Shown here in pieces: positions 40,404-47,325 of a stretch of 47,325 nt of DNA (the stretch's first letter is position 1; each line of letters starts with the position of its first letter). The position numbers and the translations under genes were made by a program. This DNA comes from Bacilli bacterium (GTDB taxonomy: Bacteria; Bacillota_I; Bacilli_A; RF39; UBA660), in contig JAGBES010000008.1 of assembly GCA_017936845.1 (NCBI GenBank), positions 1-47,325 on the forward strand, given 5' to 3'. The notes beneath the pieces were generated by a model that was not told where the DNA came from, made no database searches, and saw nothing but the letters and a program-made list of their open reading frames with translations.

Positions 40404-42941
40404 CTATTTCATATTTTCTTTTAGTTTATATAAGATATTCAAAGCATCTAATGGTGTTAAATTAAGTATGTCTATTTTTTTTAATTCTTCTTCTACTTCT
40501 GATTTTTCTTTTACTACTTCTTCAAGTGGTAAAGCTTCTTGTATTCTTATATCTCTTTTTTCTTCTTTATTTTCATATATTTTAAGTATTTGATCTGCTC
40601 TTTTTATTAGTGATTCTGGAAGATTTGCTAGTTTAGCAACATGGATACCATAACTTTTATCAATACTTCCATCAATTACTTTATGTAAGAAAATAATATT
40701 TCCATTTTCTTCTTTAGCACTTACATGAACATTTTTTAGATTATTTAATGTATTTTCAAGATCTGTTAATTCATGATAATGAGTTGAAAATAATGTTTTA
40801 GCTTTTATATTATTACTTATATATTCTATAATTGATTGAGCTAAAGCCATACCATCAAATGTTGCTGTACCTCTACCTAACTCATCAAATAAAATCAAAC
40901 TATTTTTTGTAGCTCCTGTTATAGCATCACAAGCTTCTTTCATTTCTACCATAAATGTTGATTCCCCACTTACTAAATCATCACTAGCACCTATACGGGT
41001 AAAAATAGCATCAAATATTGGTAATGTTGCTTCTTTAGCTGGTACAAAACAACCTGCTTGAGCCATTATAACTGTTATAGCAAGTTGTCTCATATATGTT
41101 GATTTACCTGCCATATTAGGTCCAGTTATTAATAGTATATCTGTATTTTTATCTAATATAATATCATTTGATACATATTCACTTTCAATTACTTTTTCTA
41201 CAACAGGATGTCTATTATCTAATATTTTTATTTCTCTTTCATCTGTTAAGACTGGTCTTACATAATTATTTTCTTCTGTTACAGTTGAAAATGATTGCAT
41301 AACATCTATTTCACTTATAACTTTTGCTATTGCTTGAATACGAGGAATATATTCTTTTATCTTTTCTCTTATTTTTATAAATGTTTGATATTCTAATTCT
41401 ATTATTTTTTCTTCAGCATTTAAAATTAAGGCTTCTTTTTCCTTTAATATTGGACTTATATATCTTTCACAATTAGATAATGTTTGTTTTCTTTCATATC
41501 CATATTCTTCTTTAACTAAATTTGTCATTCCTTTTGATACTTCAATATAATAACCAAATACTCTATTATAACCAACTTTTAATGTTTTAATACCTGTCTT
41601 TTCTCTTTCTTCTGATTCAAATTTAGCAATAAATTCTTTTCCACCTTTTCTAAGACTTTTAAGTTCATCAAGTTCATTATTATATCCTTCTTTTATGATA
41701 TATCCTTCTTTTATAGTTACTGGTGGATTTTCATATATACTTTTTTCTAATAATTCATATAATTCATCTAATGTTTCTATATTTTTATAAAAATTTATTT
41801 TTGTTAATATTTCTTTTATATCAGGTAATACTTTTAAAGAACTTTTAAGTTGTAATAAATCTCTAGCATTAGCATTTCCAAATGCTATTCTTCCTGATAA
41901 TCTTTCTAAATCATATACTTCATAAAGTAGTTTTGTTAAATCATCTTTTAAAATAAATTCTTTTAACAATGTTTCTATTATATCGTATCTTCTATTTATT
42001 TCATCTTTATTTATCAAAGGATTTTCTATCATTTGCTTTAACATACGAGAACCCATTGCTGTTTTTGTTTTATCAAGTAGCCATAATAATGAATAGTTAC
42101 GACTTTTAAGTCTTAGTGTTTCTGTAAGTTCAAGATTTCTCTTAGTATGAATATTCATTTTTAAATAATTTTTATTTTCTTTTATTACTACCTTTTGTAA
42201 ATGTGAGAGATTTCTTTTTTGAGTATTATTTATATATGTAAGTAAATGTTTTAATGTCTCTATATATCTTATATCTTCTATTTCTTCATATATATATTTA
42301 TAATCTTTTAAATCTTCTATTTCATTTAACTTACTTATTGTAATTTTAAATTGATTTTTTAACATATTTAAAATATTAATATCTAGTTTATCTTGTACAA
42401 CTACTTCCTTTATTCCAATACTAACTATTTCACTTATTAATTTTGATTTATCATGTTCTAAAGCTGTTATATAGACTTCACCTGTTGATATATCTATATA
42501 ACTTATCATGTAACAATGATTAAAATCTATTATATTTCCAATATAATTATTTTCATGTTCATTTAATGATTCATTATCAATTACTGTACCCTTACTTATT
42601 ATTTGAATTATATCTCTTTTTACTATTCCTTTAGCATTCTTAGGATCTTCTAATTGTTCACATATTCCTATTTTATATCCTAAATCTACTAATTTTTCTA
42701 TATATAGATTTGCTGCATGATGTGGAATTCCACACATAGGAATTTTTTCTTCTAAACCAGCATTTTTACCTGTAAGTGTTAGTTCTAATTCTCGTGATAC
42801 TTTTATTGCATCTTCAAAGAACATTTCATAGAAATCTCCTAATCTAAAAAAAATTATAATATCTTCATTTTTACTTTTTATTTCAAGGTATTGCTTCATC
42901 ATTGGAGTTATTTTATTCATATCAACTTCACTACGTAACAT
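40404..42941 (-). CDS. mutS: DNA mismatch repair protein MutS
   Basis: An 845-residue MutS1. The mismatch-reading Phe37-x-Glu39 lies in GDFYEMF. Walker A is ITGPNMAGKSTYMRQ, Walker B IDELGRGTATFDGMA-like (FDELGRGT), and FSTHYHELTDLE follows. The C-terminus LTPLDALNILYKLKEN is also typical. It recognises mismatches and starts repair. The start at 42941 has SD AAGGTGAT. No mutL is next to it; instead a small membrane protein gene follows. It is divergently oriented to the DUF975 gene. Confidence 0.97.
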   Translation of the reverse strand: MLRSEVDMNKITPMMKQYLEIKSKNEDIIIFFRLGDFYEMFFEDAIKVSRELELTLTGKNAGLEEKIPMCGIPHHAANLYIEKLVDLGYKIGICEQLEDPKNAKGIVKRDIIQIISKGTVIDNESLNEHENNYIGNIIDFNHCYMISYIDISTGEVYITALEHDKSKLISEIVSIGIKEVVVQDKLDINILNMLKNQFKITISKLNEIEDLKDYKYIYEEIEDIRYIETLKHLLTYINNTQKRNLSHLQKVVIKENKNYLKMNIHTKRNLELTETLRLKSRNYSLLWLLDKTKTAMGSRMLKQMIENPLINKDEINRRYDIIETLLKEFILKDDLTKLLYEVYDLERLSGRIAFGNANARDLLQLKSSLKVLPDIKEILTKINFYKNIETLDELYELLEKSIYENPPVTIKEGYIIKEGYNNELDELKSLRKGGKEFIAKFESEEREKTGIKTLKVGYNRVFGYYIEVSKGMTNLVKEEYGYERKQTLSNCERYISPILKEKEALILNAEEKIIELEYQTFIKIREKIKEYIPRIQAIAKVISEIDVMQSFSTVTEENNYVRPVLTDEREIKILDNRHPVVEKVIESEYVSNDIILDKNTDILLITGPNMAGKSTYMRQLAITVIMAQAGCFVPAKEATLPIFDAIFTRIGASDDLVSGESTFMVEMKEACDAITGATKNSLILFDELGRGTATFDGMALAQSIIEYISNNIKAKTLFSTHYHELTDLENTLNNLKNVHVSAKEENGNIIFLHKVIDGSIDKSYGIHVAKLANLPESLIKRADQILKIYENKEEKRDIRIQEALPLEEVVKEKSEVEEELKKIDILNLTPLDALNILYKLKENMK

Positions 42942-43013
42942 CTTATCACCTTTATTAATTTTATCATTTTTTTTAATTTTTTTAAAGAGTAATAATGTTT
43001 TTTTTAATTTATG

Positions 43014-43022
43014 TGATATACT
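43014..43022 (+). promoter_or_regulatory. extended -10 promoter of the DUF975 gene
   Basis: TGA-TATACT, 24 bases before the start; a -35 box is not evident. SD AAAGGAG follows. Confidence 0.5.
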
Positions 43023-43045
43023 TATTATAAGAAAGGAGTGTATTT

Positions 43046-43708
43046 ATGAATAGAGCTTTACTAAAAAGTAATGCAAAAGATAGTTTAAAAAATCATTTTG
43101 GTGAGGCAATTGCTATATTTTTAATTTCTTCTGCTATTACAGGTGTAGCTAGTTTTATTATAGGATTTATTTTTGGTATGGTAAGTGCTATTCTTGATTT
43201 AGATACTAATTCAGTTGGATTACTTTCAGATAGTGTTAACGGTATTGTATCAATTATTATAAATGGATTTATAGCTTTAGGATTAACTAGTTTTTATCTT
43301 AAATTATCAAGAAATCAAGAAGTAGAAATTAATGAATTATTTTCTAAAACAAATATGTTTGGATTATATATTGTTACTACTATTTTAATTGGTTTATTTA
43401 CTACTTTAGGATTTATATTACTTATTATTCCAGGATTTATAGTTTCAATTGCTTTATCTCAAACTTACTATATTTTATTAGATAATCCTGAAATAGATCC
43501 TATGGAAGCTATTAAAAAAAGCTGGGAAATGATGAAAGGTCATAAATTAGAATATCTTTTGTTACAAATGTCTTTCTTAGGTTGGATCATACTAGGTATC
43601 TTCACTTGTGGTATTTTATATTTATGGTTAACACCTTATATGACAGTTACAAATGCAAATTTCTATAATTATGTTAAAAATGATTATGAACAAAAAAATT
43701 TGGGTTAA
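43046..43708 (+). CDS. DUF975 family membrane protein
   Basis: A 220-residue protein, the only plus-strand gene of the window. It starts MNRALLKSNAKDSLKNHFGE and ends with PYMTVTNANFYNYVKND, typical of DUF975 proteins. Four or five TM helices and the motif PMEAIKKSWEMMKGHKLEYL (a conserved cytoplasmic loop) are seen. The role is unknown; related proteins are common in Bacillota. SD AAAGGAG, 8 bases before ATG. Confidence 0.8.
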   Translation: MNRALLKSNAKDSLKNHFGEAIAIFLISSAITGVASFIIGFIFGMVSAILDLDTNSVGLLSDSVNGIVSIIINGFIALGLTSFYLKLSRNQEVEINELFSKTNMFGLYIVTTILIGLFTTLGFILLIIPGFIVSIALSQTYYILLDNPEIDPMEAIKKSWEMMKGHKLEYLLLQMSFLGWIILGIFTCGILYLWLTPYMTVTNANFYNYVKNDYEQKNLG

Positions 43709-43722
43709 TCTCAAATTTTTTT
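43691..43722 (+). terminator. Rho-independent terminator of the DUF975 gene
   Basis: CAAAAAAATTTG, a 9-base loop with the stop codon, CAAATTTTTTTG. Perfect 12-bp arms; the stem overlaps the last codons. Confidence 0.75.
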
Positions 43723-43736
43723 GTTTGATTATAATA

Positions 43737-43760
43737 AAAAGAAACCTTAAAAGGTTTCTT
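43737..43760. terminator. second hairpin terminator
   Basis: AAAGAAACCTT-AA-AAGGTTTCTTT: an 11-bp stem with A/T runs on both sides, 14 bases after the first. It can work in both directions and might end the PDDEXK gene transcript. Confidence 0.65.
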
Positions 43761-43772
43761 TATCTATATAAA

Positions 43773-43822
43773 ACGCTAAAAGCATTAGCGTAACACTATA
43801 GGCAAGTATAATTTATACTTGC
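43773..43822. other. two further hairpins in the gap between the DUF975 and PDDEXK genes
   Basis: ACGCTAA-AAGCA-TTAGCGT (43773-43791) and GCAAGTATA-ATT-TATACTTGC (43802-43822). Neither has a T-run, so they are not plain terminators. Both are GC-richer than the background. They may be part of a small RNA, an attachment site or a REP-like element; no further copies were noticed in the window. Confidence 0.5.
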
Positions 43823-43962
43823 AATTAAATATTTAGTGTCATATTTTTTACAATGCTCTACTTTAAGTATATACATTTTTTAAATTTATATGTATCTAAA
43901 TTTTTTATTTTCAATAATAATATATTAAAAATTTTTTTATTAGTGTAGACTATTAAACTATT

Positions 43963-44853
43963 TTATACTAATTCATATTCTCTTGCTATTATTCTATCAT
44001 CTGAACAATATTTGATTACATATTCATTATCTTGTTTACAAATTATTATTCCAACTGTGTCATTTTCTTCTATAGTTTTAATATTCTTATCAATGTAATT
44101 CATATAAGTTTGTATTTGACCTGTATGTTCTTTCTTTAATTCAGTTACTTTCAACTCTACAACAACATAAAATTTATATTTAATATTATAAAGTAGCAAA
44201 TCAATGTAATTATATATGCTTCCTACTTTAATTTTATATTCATTACCAACATAAGTAAAACCAATGCCTAACTGATTTAAAAAATCATCAATATTATTTA
44301 ATATTAACTGTTTTAATGCATATTCAGTTAATTCTTCTTCCGATAAATTGGTTTTTACAATAATAGGATTTGGTACTAAATCATTGACGTTTAATTGTTC
44401 TTTAGTAATTAGTTTATTTTTAGTCTTATCGCTTAATCTATCATATTCATGATTTTTTATTCTTTTTTGCAACTGTCTTTTAGATAAGTTATTCTTTTCA
44501 CAAATATAAATATAATATATGATTTCATCAATGTTTTTAATCGTTATTAACTCTCTATAATGACTCCAACTCAATTTTGAACCCAGTGGGTTCAATTTTT
44601 CATTGCTGAATACTTCATAGAATTTTCTCATTCCGTAAAGTGTTCTTTCATTATATTTTTTACCAACTTCTAACATTAGATTTTTAGAATATTGTTTAAT
44701 TATATTTTTACCATATTCTTTGCCAGCCTCACTTAAAAGTTTTCCAATCTCAAAATATACATTAACTTTATGTCTATCTTTTGCATAATCTTTAGCTCTA
44801 CTATATATTTCACTTTTTATTAATTTTTCTTTTATCTCATTATAATAATTCAT
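43963..44853 (-). CDS. YhcG-type PD-(D/E)XK nuclease domain protein (DUF1016)
   Basis: A 296-residue protein. The N-terminal DUF1016_N part (YFEIGKLLSEAGKEYGK, YGMRKFYEVF, LSWSHYRELI) is followed by a PDDEXK domain with Asp in YIDLLLYN, the pair FYVVVELK (Glu-x-Lys) and GQIQTYMNYIDK. The family is widely found in accessory and defence-linked loci; its exact substrate is not settled. It starts 12 bases after the truncated comEC copy, with AAAGGAG directly following that stop. Confidence 0.85.
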   Translation of the reverse strand: MNYYNEIKEKLIKSEIYSRAKDYAKDRHKVNVYFEIGKLLSEAGKEYGKNIIKQYSKNLMLEVGKKYNERTLYGMRKFYEVFSNEKLNPLGSKLSWSHYRELITIKNIDEIIYYIYICEKNNLSKRQLQKRIKNHEYDRLSDKTKNKLITKEQLNVNDLVPNPIIVKTNLSEEELTEYALKQLILNNIDDFLNQLGIGFTYVGNEYKIKVGSIYNYIDLLLYNIKYKFYVVVELKVTELKKEHTGQIQTYMNYIDKNIKTIEENDTVGIIICKQDNEYVIKYCSDDRIIAREYELV

Positions 44854-44865
44854 ATTTACTCCTTT

Positions 44866-45441
44866 CTATGGATTACATGTCTCTACTTTCAACGAATTAT
44901 TTTTAATCTTAAACATAATACTACCATCCTCTTCTGTTCTATATATTTTAGATTTTTCTAGATTATCTAATACTTCTTTATTTGGATGACCATACCGATT
45001 ATTCTTACCAACACTAATAATCGAATACTTAGGATTAATCTCATTTATAAAATTCTTACCAGAGCTTGTCTTACTTCCATGATGTCCCACTTTTAATACA
45101 TCTATATCTTTCAAATTATATTTATTTAATATATCTTTCTCTCTTTCTACTCCAGCATCTCCCATAAATAAAAATTTATAATTGTTGTAATTAAAATATA
45201 TTACATTCGAATTATCATTTTCATTATCATATTCTTTTGTGTTTAAAAATTGTAACTTATATTTATCAACATTTAATTCTTTAATACATGAATAATATTT
45301 AATATTTTTCTTTTCTAATACTTTAATTAAATTACTCTCTAATTCATTAAACTCTCCACAATTAAATATTACTTTTTCTACTTTAAAGTTTTCTACTAAA
45401 TTAATTGCTTCTCCCATATGGTCGTAATCACCATGTGGTGA
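44866..45441 (-). pseudogene. truncated comEC 3' end (metallo-beta-lactamase part)
   Basis: The open frame begins after TAG (45442-45444) with SPHGDYDHMGEAINL, that is, right at the metal-binding HxDxDH motif, and runs to the normal ComEC end (VGHHGSKTSSGK, SVGKNNRYGHPN, IYRTEEDGSIMFK). The channel part and the start of the MBL domain are missing. An ATG at 45417 exists, but no SD is evident. About three quarters of the residues in the last 110 match the second comEC copy at 46974. It is a displaced gene end, not a working ComEC. Confidence 0.8.
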
Positions 45442-45468
45442 CTATCGATTATGCACACGAATTTAAAC

Positions 45469-45501
45469 AAAGAAAAAGAACTATCATTTTGATAATTCTT
45501 T
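45469..45501 (-). terminator. terminator of the Nudix gene
   Basis: Minus strand: AAGAATTATCA, short loop, TGATAGTTCTT with one mismatch, then TTTCTTTG. It lies 9-41 bases past the Nudix stop. Confidence 0.65.
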
Positions 45502-45509
45502 GTTAATAA

Positions 45510-46091
45510 TTATAAATGTTTTTTCTTTGTATAATTTAAATAAGTTTTTATTAAATCCTCATCCATTAAGTTTTCTGGAACTTCATCTAGATTAAAAAAT
45601 CTTAAACGTTTTGTTTCAGAATCACCTTTTAATGCAGATTCATCAGTAATTGAAACATCAGCTAAATATAGTGATGTATTATTATAAACAATATCGCCAT
45701 TTGGATAACTATTTTTTCTAGATTCACCAGATAATGTGTCTATAAGTTCAATTTCATTAGGATCAAGATTTATTCCTGTTTCCTCATATGCTTCTCTTAC
45801 AGCAGTAACTCTTAAATCTTCACCTAAATCTTGGCATCCACCAGGAAGCCCCCATTTATTTCTATCAGTTCTTTCTTGTAATAAAATTTGTCCATTTTCA
45901 TTTCTTATAATAATAGCTGCACCTGTTTGAATAAATGGTATATGACTAATTCTATCATCTAAAGCCATTCTAAATAAAACTGGATAACCACCATATCTAG
46001 CACTAAGTTCTTTCACTTGCTCTTCATTTAAACTTAAAATTAGATTTACAAATTCTTCATGTGTATATTCTCTCATCTTTTTATATTCCAT
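45510..46091 (-). CDS. Nudix hydrolase
   Basis: A 193-residue protein. The Nudix box is perfect, GCQDLGEDLRVTAV then REAYEETGI, and a leading GAAIIIRNENGQILLQER is typical. It should hydrolyse a nucleoside diphosphate linked to another moiety. The N-terminal 55 residues (EEQVKELSARYGGYPVLFRM) are a small helical addition. The frame could begin at 46109, but GGAGG lies 7 bases before the ATG at 46091, my chosen start. A TATAAT box lies just upstream. Part of the insertion between the two comEC ends. Confidence 0.9.
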   Translation of the reverse strand: MEYKKMREYTHEEFVNLILSLNEEQVKELSARYGGYPVLFRMALDDRISHIPFIQTGAAIIIRNENGQILLQERTDRNKWGLPGGCQDLGEDLRVTAVREAYEETGINLDPNEIELIDTLSGESRKNSYPNGDIVYNNTSLYLADVSITDESALKGDSETKRLRFFNLDEVPENLMDEDLIKTYLNYTKKKHL

Positions 46092-46135
46092 AACATAACC
46101 TCCAAACATTAATATAATTATAACACAAATTTTGT

Positions 46136-46957
46136 CTATTGTTTTAGTTTCTTACTTTCTTTTTCTAATTCTTTCAAACTCTTTTCGGGTGTTGGCAAAT
46201 CTTCAGGCATTGTTCCCCCAAGTTTCTTAATTGTATTTCTAATTTCTTTTCCAACTTCATAATGGGTTTCATTGGCTTCGTTTTCTAAACTAATATTTTC
46301 ATTTCTTAATTTTTGTTCAGTTTGAGATATTCTAAATAAATTTGCTATTAATTCATCACTCACCATATTATCTAAAATATCTTCTCTATATCTAAGTTTC
46401 TTTCTTCTAGCAATATCATTAGCGGTTTCTCCATTATATAAACCTTTATATCCTGAATTATGAAACTTATCAAAATTTTTAACTCCTGCATTTTTAGCTG
46501 CAATATTTAAAGAATAATTTCCTTTTCTAGTCAAATTTCTTTGATAAAATCTTTTTTCATCCTCTGTAAGTTCACTATATTGTTTTTCACTTAATTCTTG
46601 TTTTCTAGTTTGAATAGCAAAATAAGTTTGACCTAAAGACACAATTTTCTTTTTAGGGTTAGCATTTTGAACTATTAAATAACATATATATCTAGATAGT
46701 TTATAGTCTATAATAAATTCTTCTTTACCTTTACCGGTTATTATTGGCTTCCTGATTTCGGGAAGCCAATATGAATCATTGTTATTGCTATTTTTATATG
46801 CTATTACAGCTTTCTTAATTACATTATTAAAATTTTCCCATTTACTATATTCAAGTAACGGCATTAACTCACGCGCTAACCAATATTCATTACCATCTTC
46901 ATCAATATGTTTTATATCATCAAATAATTTTTCTGTATATTCTTTTATTTCGTTCAT
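46136..46957 (-). CDS. dinD: DNA-damage-inducible protein D (DinD)
   Basis: A 273-residue protein. The N-terminal BRO/Bro-N-like part (YWLARELMPLLEYSKWENF) and the segment SRYICYLIVQNANPKKKIV, followed by SLGQTYFAIQTRKQEL and GRKGNYSLNIAAKN-like (TRKGNYSLNIAAKNAGV), fit DinD. The E. coli homologue is SOS-induced and modulates RecA; here no LexA box was identified. It starts 17 bases after the comEC stop with AAAGGAG directly behind that stop. Confidence 0.9.
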   Translation of the reverse strand: MNEIKEYTEKLFDDIKHIDEDGNEYWLARELMPLLEYSKWENFNNVIKKAVIAYKNSNNNDSYWLPEIRKPIITGKGKEEFIIDYKLSRYICYLIVQNANPKKKIVSLGQTYFAIQTRKQELSEKQYSELTEDEKRFYQRNLTRKGNYSLNIAAKNAGVKNFDKFHNSGYKGLYNGETANDIARRKKLRYREDILDNMVSDELIANLFRISQTEQKLRNENISLENEANETHYEVGKEIRNTIKKLGGTMPEDLPTPEKSLKELEKESKKLKQ

Positions 46958-46973
46958 TTTATCACTCTCCTTT

Positions 46974-47325
46974 CTATGGTGTACATATTTCTATCTGTAG
47001 TTTATTATTCTTAACCTTAAACATAACGCTACCATCTTGATCTGTTCTATATATTTTAGAATTATTTAAAATATTTATTACTTCTTTGTTTGGATGGCCA
47101 TATCTATTGTTTTTGCCTACACTTATAATAGAATATTTTGGATTAATCTCATTAATAAATTCTTTACCACTACTTGTCCTACTACCATGATGTCCAACTT
47201 TTAAAACATCAATATCTTGAAGATTATATTTTTTTATTAAATCTTCTTCTACTTCTATTCCAGCATCTCCCATAAAAAGAAATTTATGATTATTAAGTTT
47301 TGTATAAATAATACTCGAATTATCA
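46974..47325 (-). CDS. comEC: ComEC/Rec2-type competence protein, C-terminal part (gene continues beyond the window)
   Basis: About 117 residues of the C-terminal metallo-beta-lactamase domain are inside the window: KFLFMGDAGIEVEEDLI, VGHHGSRTSSGKEFI and SVGKNNRYGHPN are typical of ComEC. The frame is open to the right edge. In ComEC this domain is linked to the DNA-uptake channel. The last bases (CCATAGAAAGGAG, stop included) are identical to those at the end of the truncated copy at 44866, and in both cases an accessory gene starts directly behind. Confidence 0.85.
   Translation of the reverse strand, partial: DNSSIIYTKLNNHKFLFMGDAGIEVEEDLIKKYNLQDIDVLKVGHHGSRTSSGKEFINEINPKYSIISVGKNNRYGHPNKEVINILNNSKIYRTDQDGSVMFKVKNNKLQIEICTP

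Noticed and set aside
1-47325. tRNA, rRNA, tmRNA or 6S RNA genes
   Set aside because: Gaps between genes are short and none shows a recognisable cloverleaf or conserved rRNA segment.

Overview
The window is very AT-rich (roughly three quarters A+T by eye) and uses the standard code: TGG encodes Trp and TGA ends frames. Nearly every gene is on the minus strand; only the DUF975 gene at 43.0-43.7 kb is on the plus strand. Shine-Dalgarno sites of the AAAGGAG, GAGGGGGA and GGTGAT types, the rbgA-mrnC-rlmB-sigH block, the Psp-like SPFH cluster, LPxTG-type anchoring, a dockerin and the 2-hydroxyacyl-CoA dehydratase-activase genes point to a low-GC Bacillota. An uncultured gut Bacilli/RF39-like or Clostridia-like lineage is my inference; no rRNA is present to confirm it. 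I recognised no tRNA, rRNA, CRISPR array or insertion sequence.

Layout. 0-9.5 kb is a cell-surface region: two tandem type IV prepilin-like genes (one carries a phage tail-collar domain, the other lies out of frame behind a G7 tract), an M23/LysM/G5 cell-wall hydrolase, a membrane-anchored beta-sandwich protein next to a dockerin-tagged glucosaminidase, a sortase overlapping its thioester adhesin substrate, and a third prepilin-like protein. 9.5-15.7 kb holds an NrtR-like Nudix regulator with a palindromic candidate operator, a hybrid kinase plus Hpt-REC phosphorelay, an AMP-forming ligase and a Pr6Pr-type membrane protein. 15.8-25.2 kb has two unknown genes, topA, a three-gene 2-hydroxyacyl-CoA dehydratase/activase operon and two coiled-coil proteins. 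25.4-28.3 kb is the conserved RNA/ribosome block sigH-rlmB-rhodanese-mrnC-rbgA (transcribed right to left).

28.3-32.3 kb is an accessory island just upstream of rbgA. It carries an Xre regulator, a DUF6870 protein, a RhuM-family protein and an unknown protein, separated by diverged repeats. Two of these repeats reproduce the rbgA ribosome-binding site, start and first nine codons. Together they look like a small cassette array. 32.3-43 kb returns to an HD hydrolase, a coiled-coil protein, an SDR split by a stop codon, fhs, the SPFH/zinc-ribbon cluster and mutS. 43.9-47.3 kb is a second accessory spot, where dinD and a Nudix gene sit between two diverged copies of the comEC 3' end.

The main points for follow-up are the candidate phase-variable prepilin, the pilin/tail-collar fusion, the rbgA-linked repeat array, and the repeated pattern of accessory genes flanked by duplicated ends of a gene.
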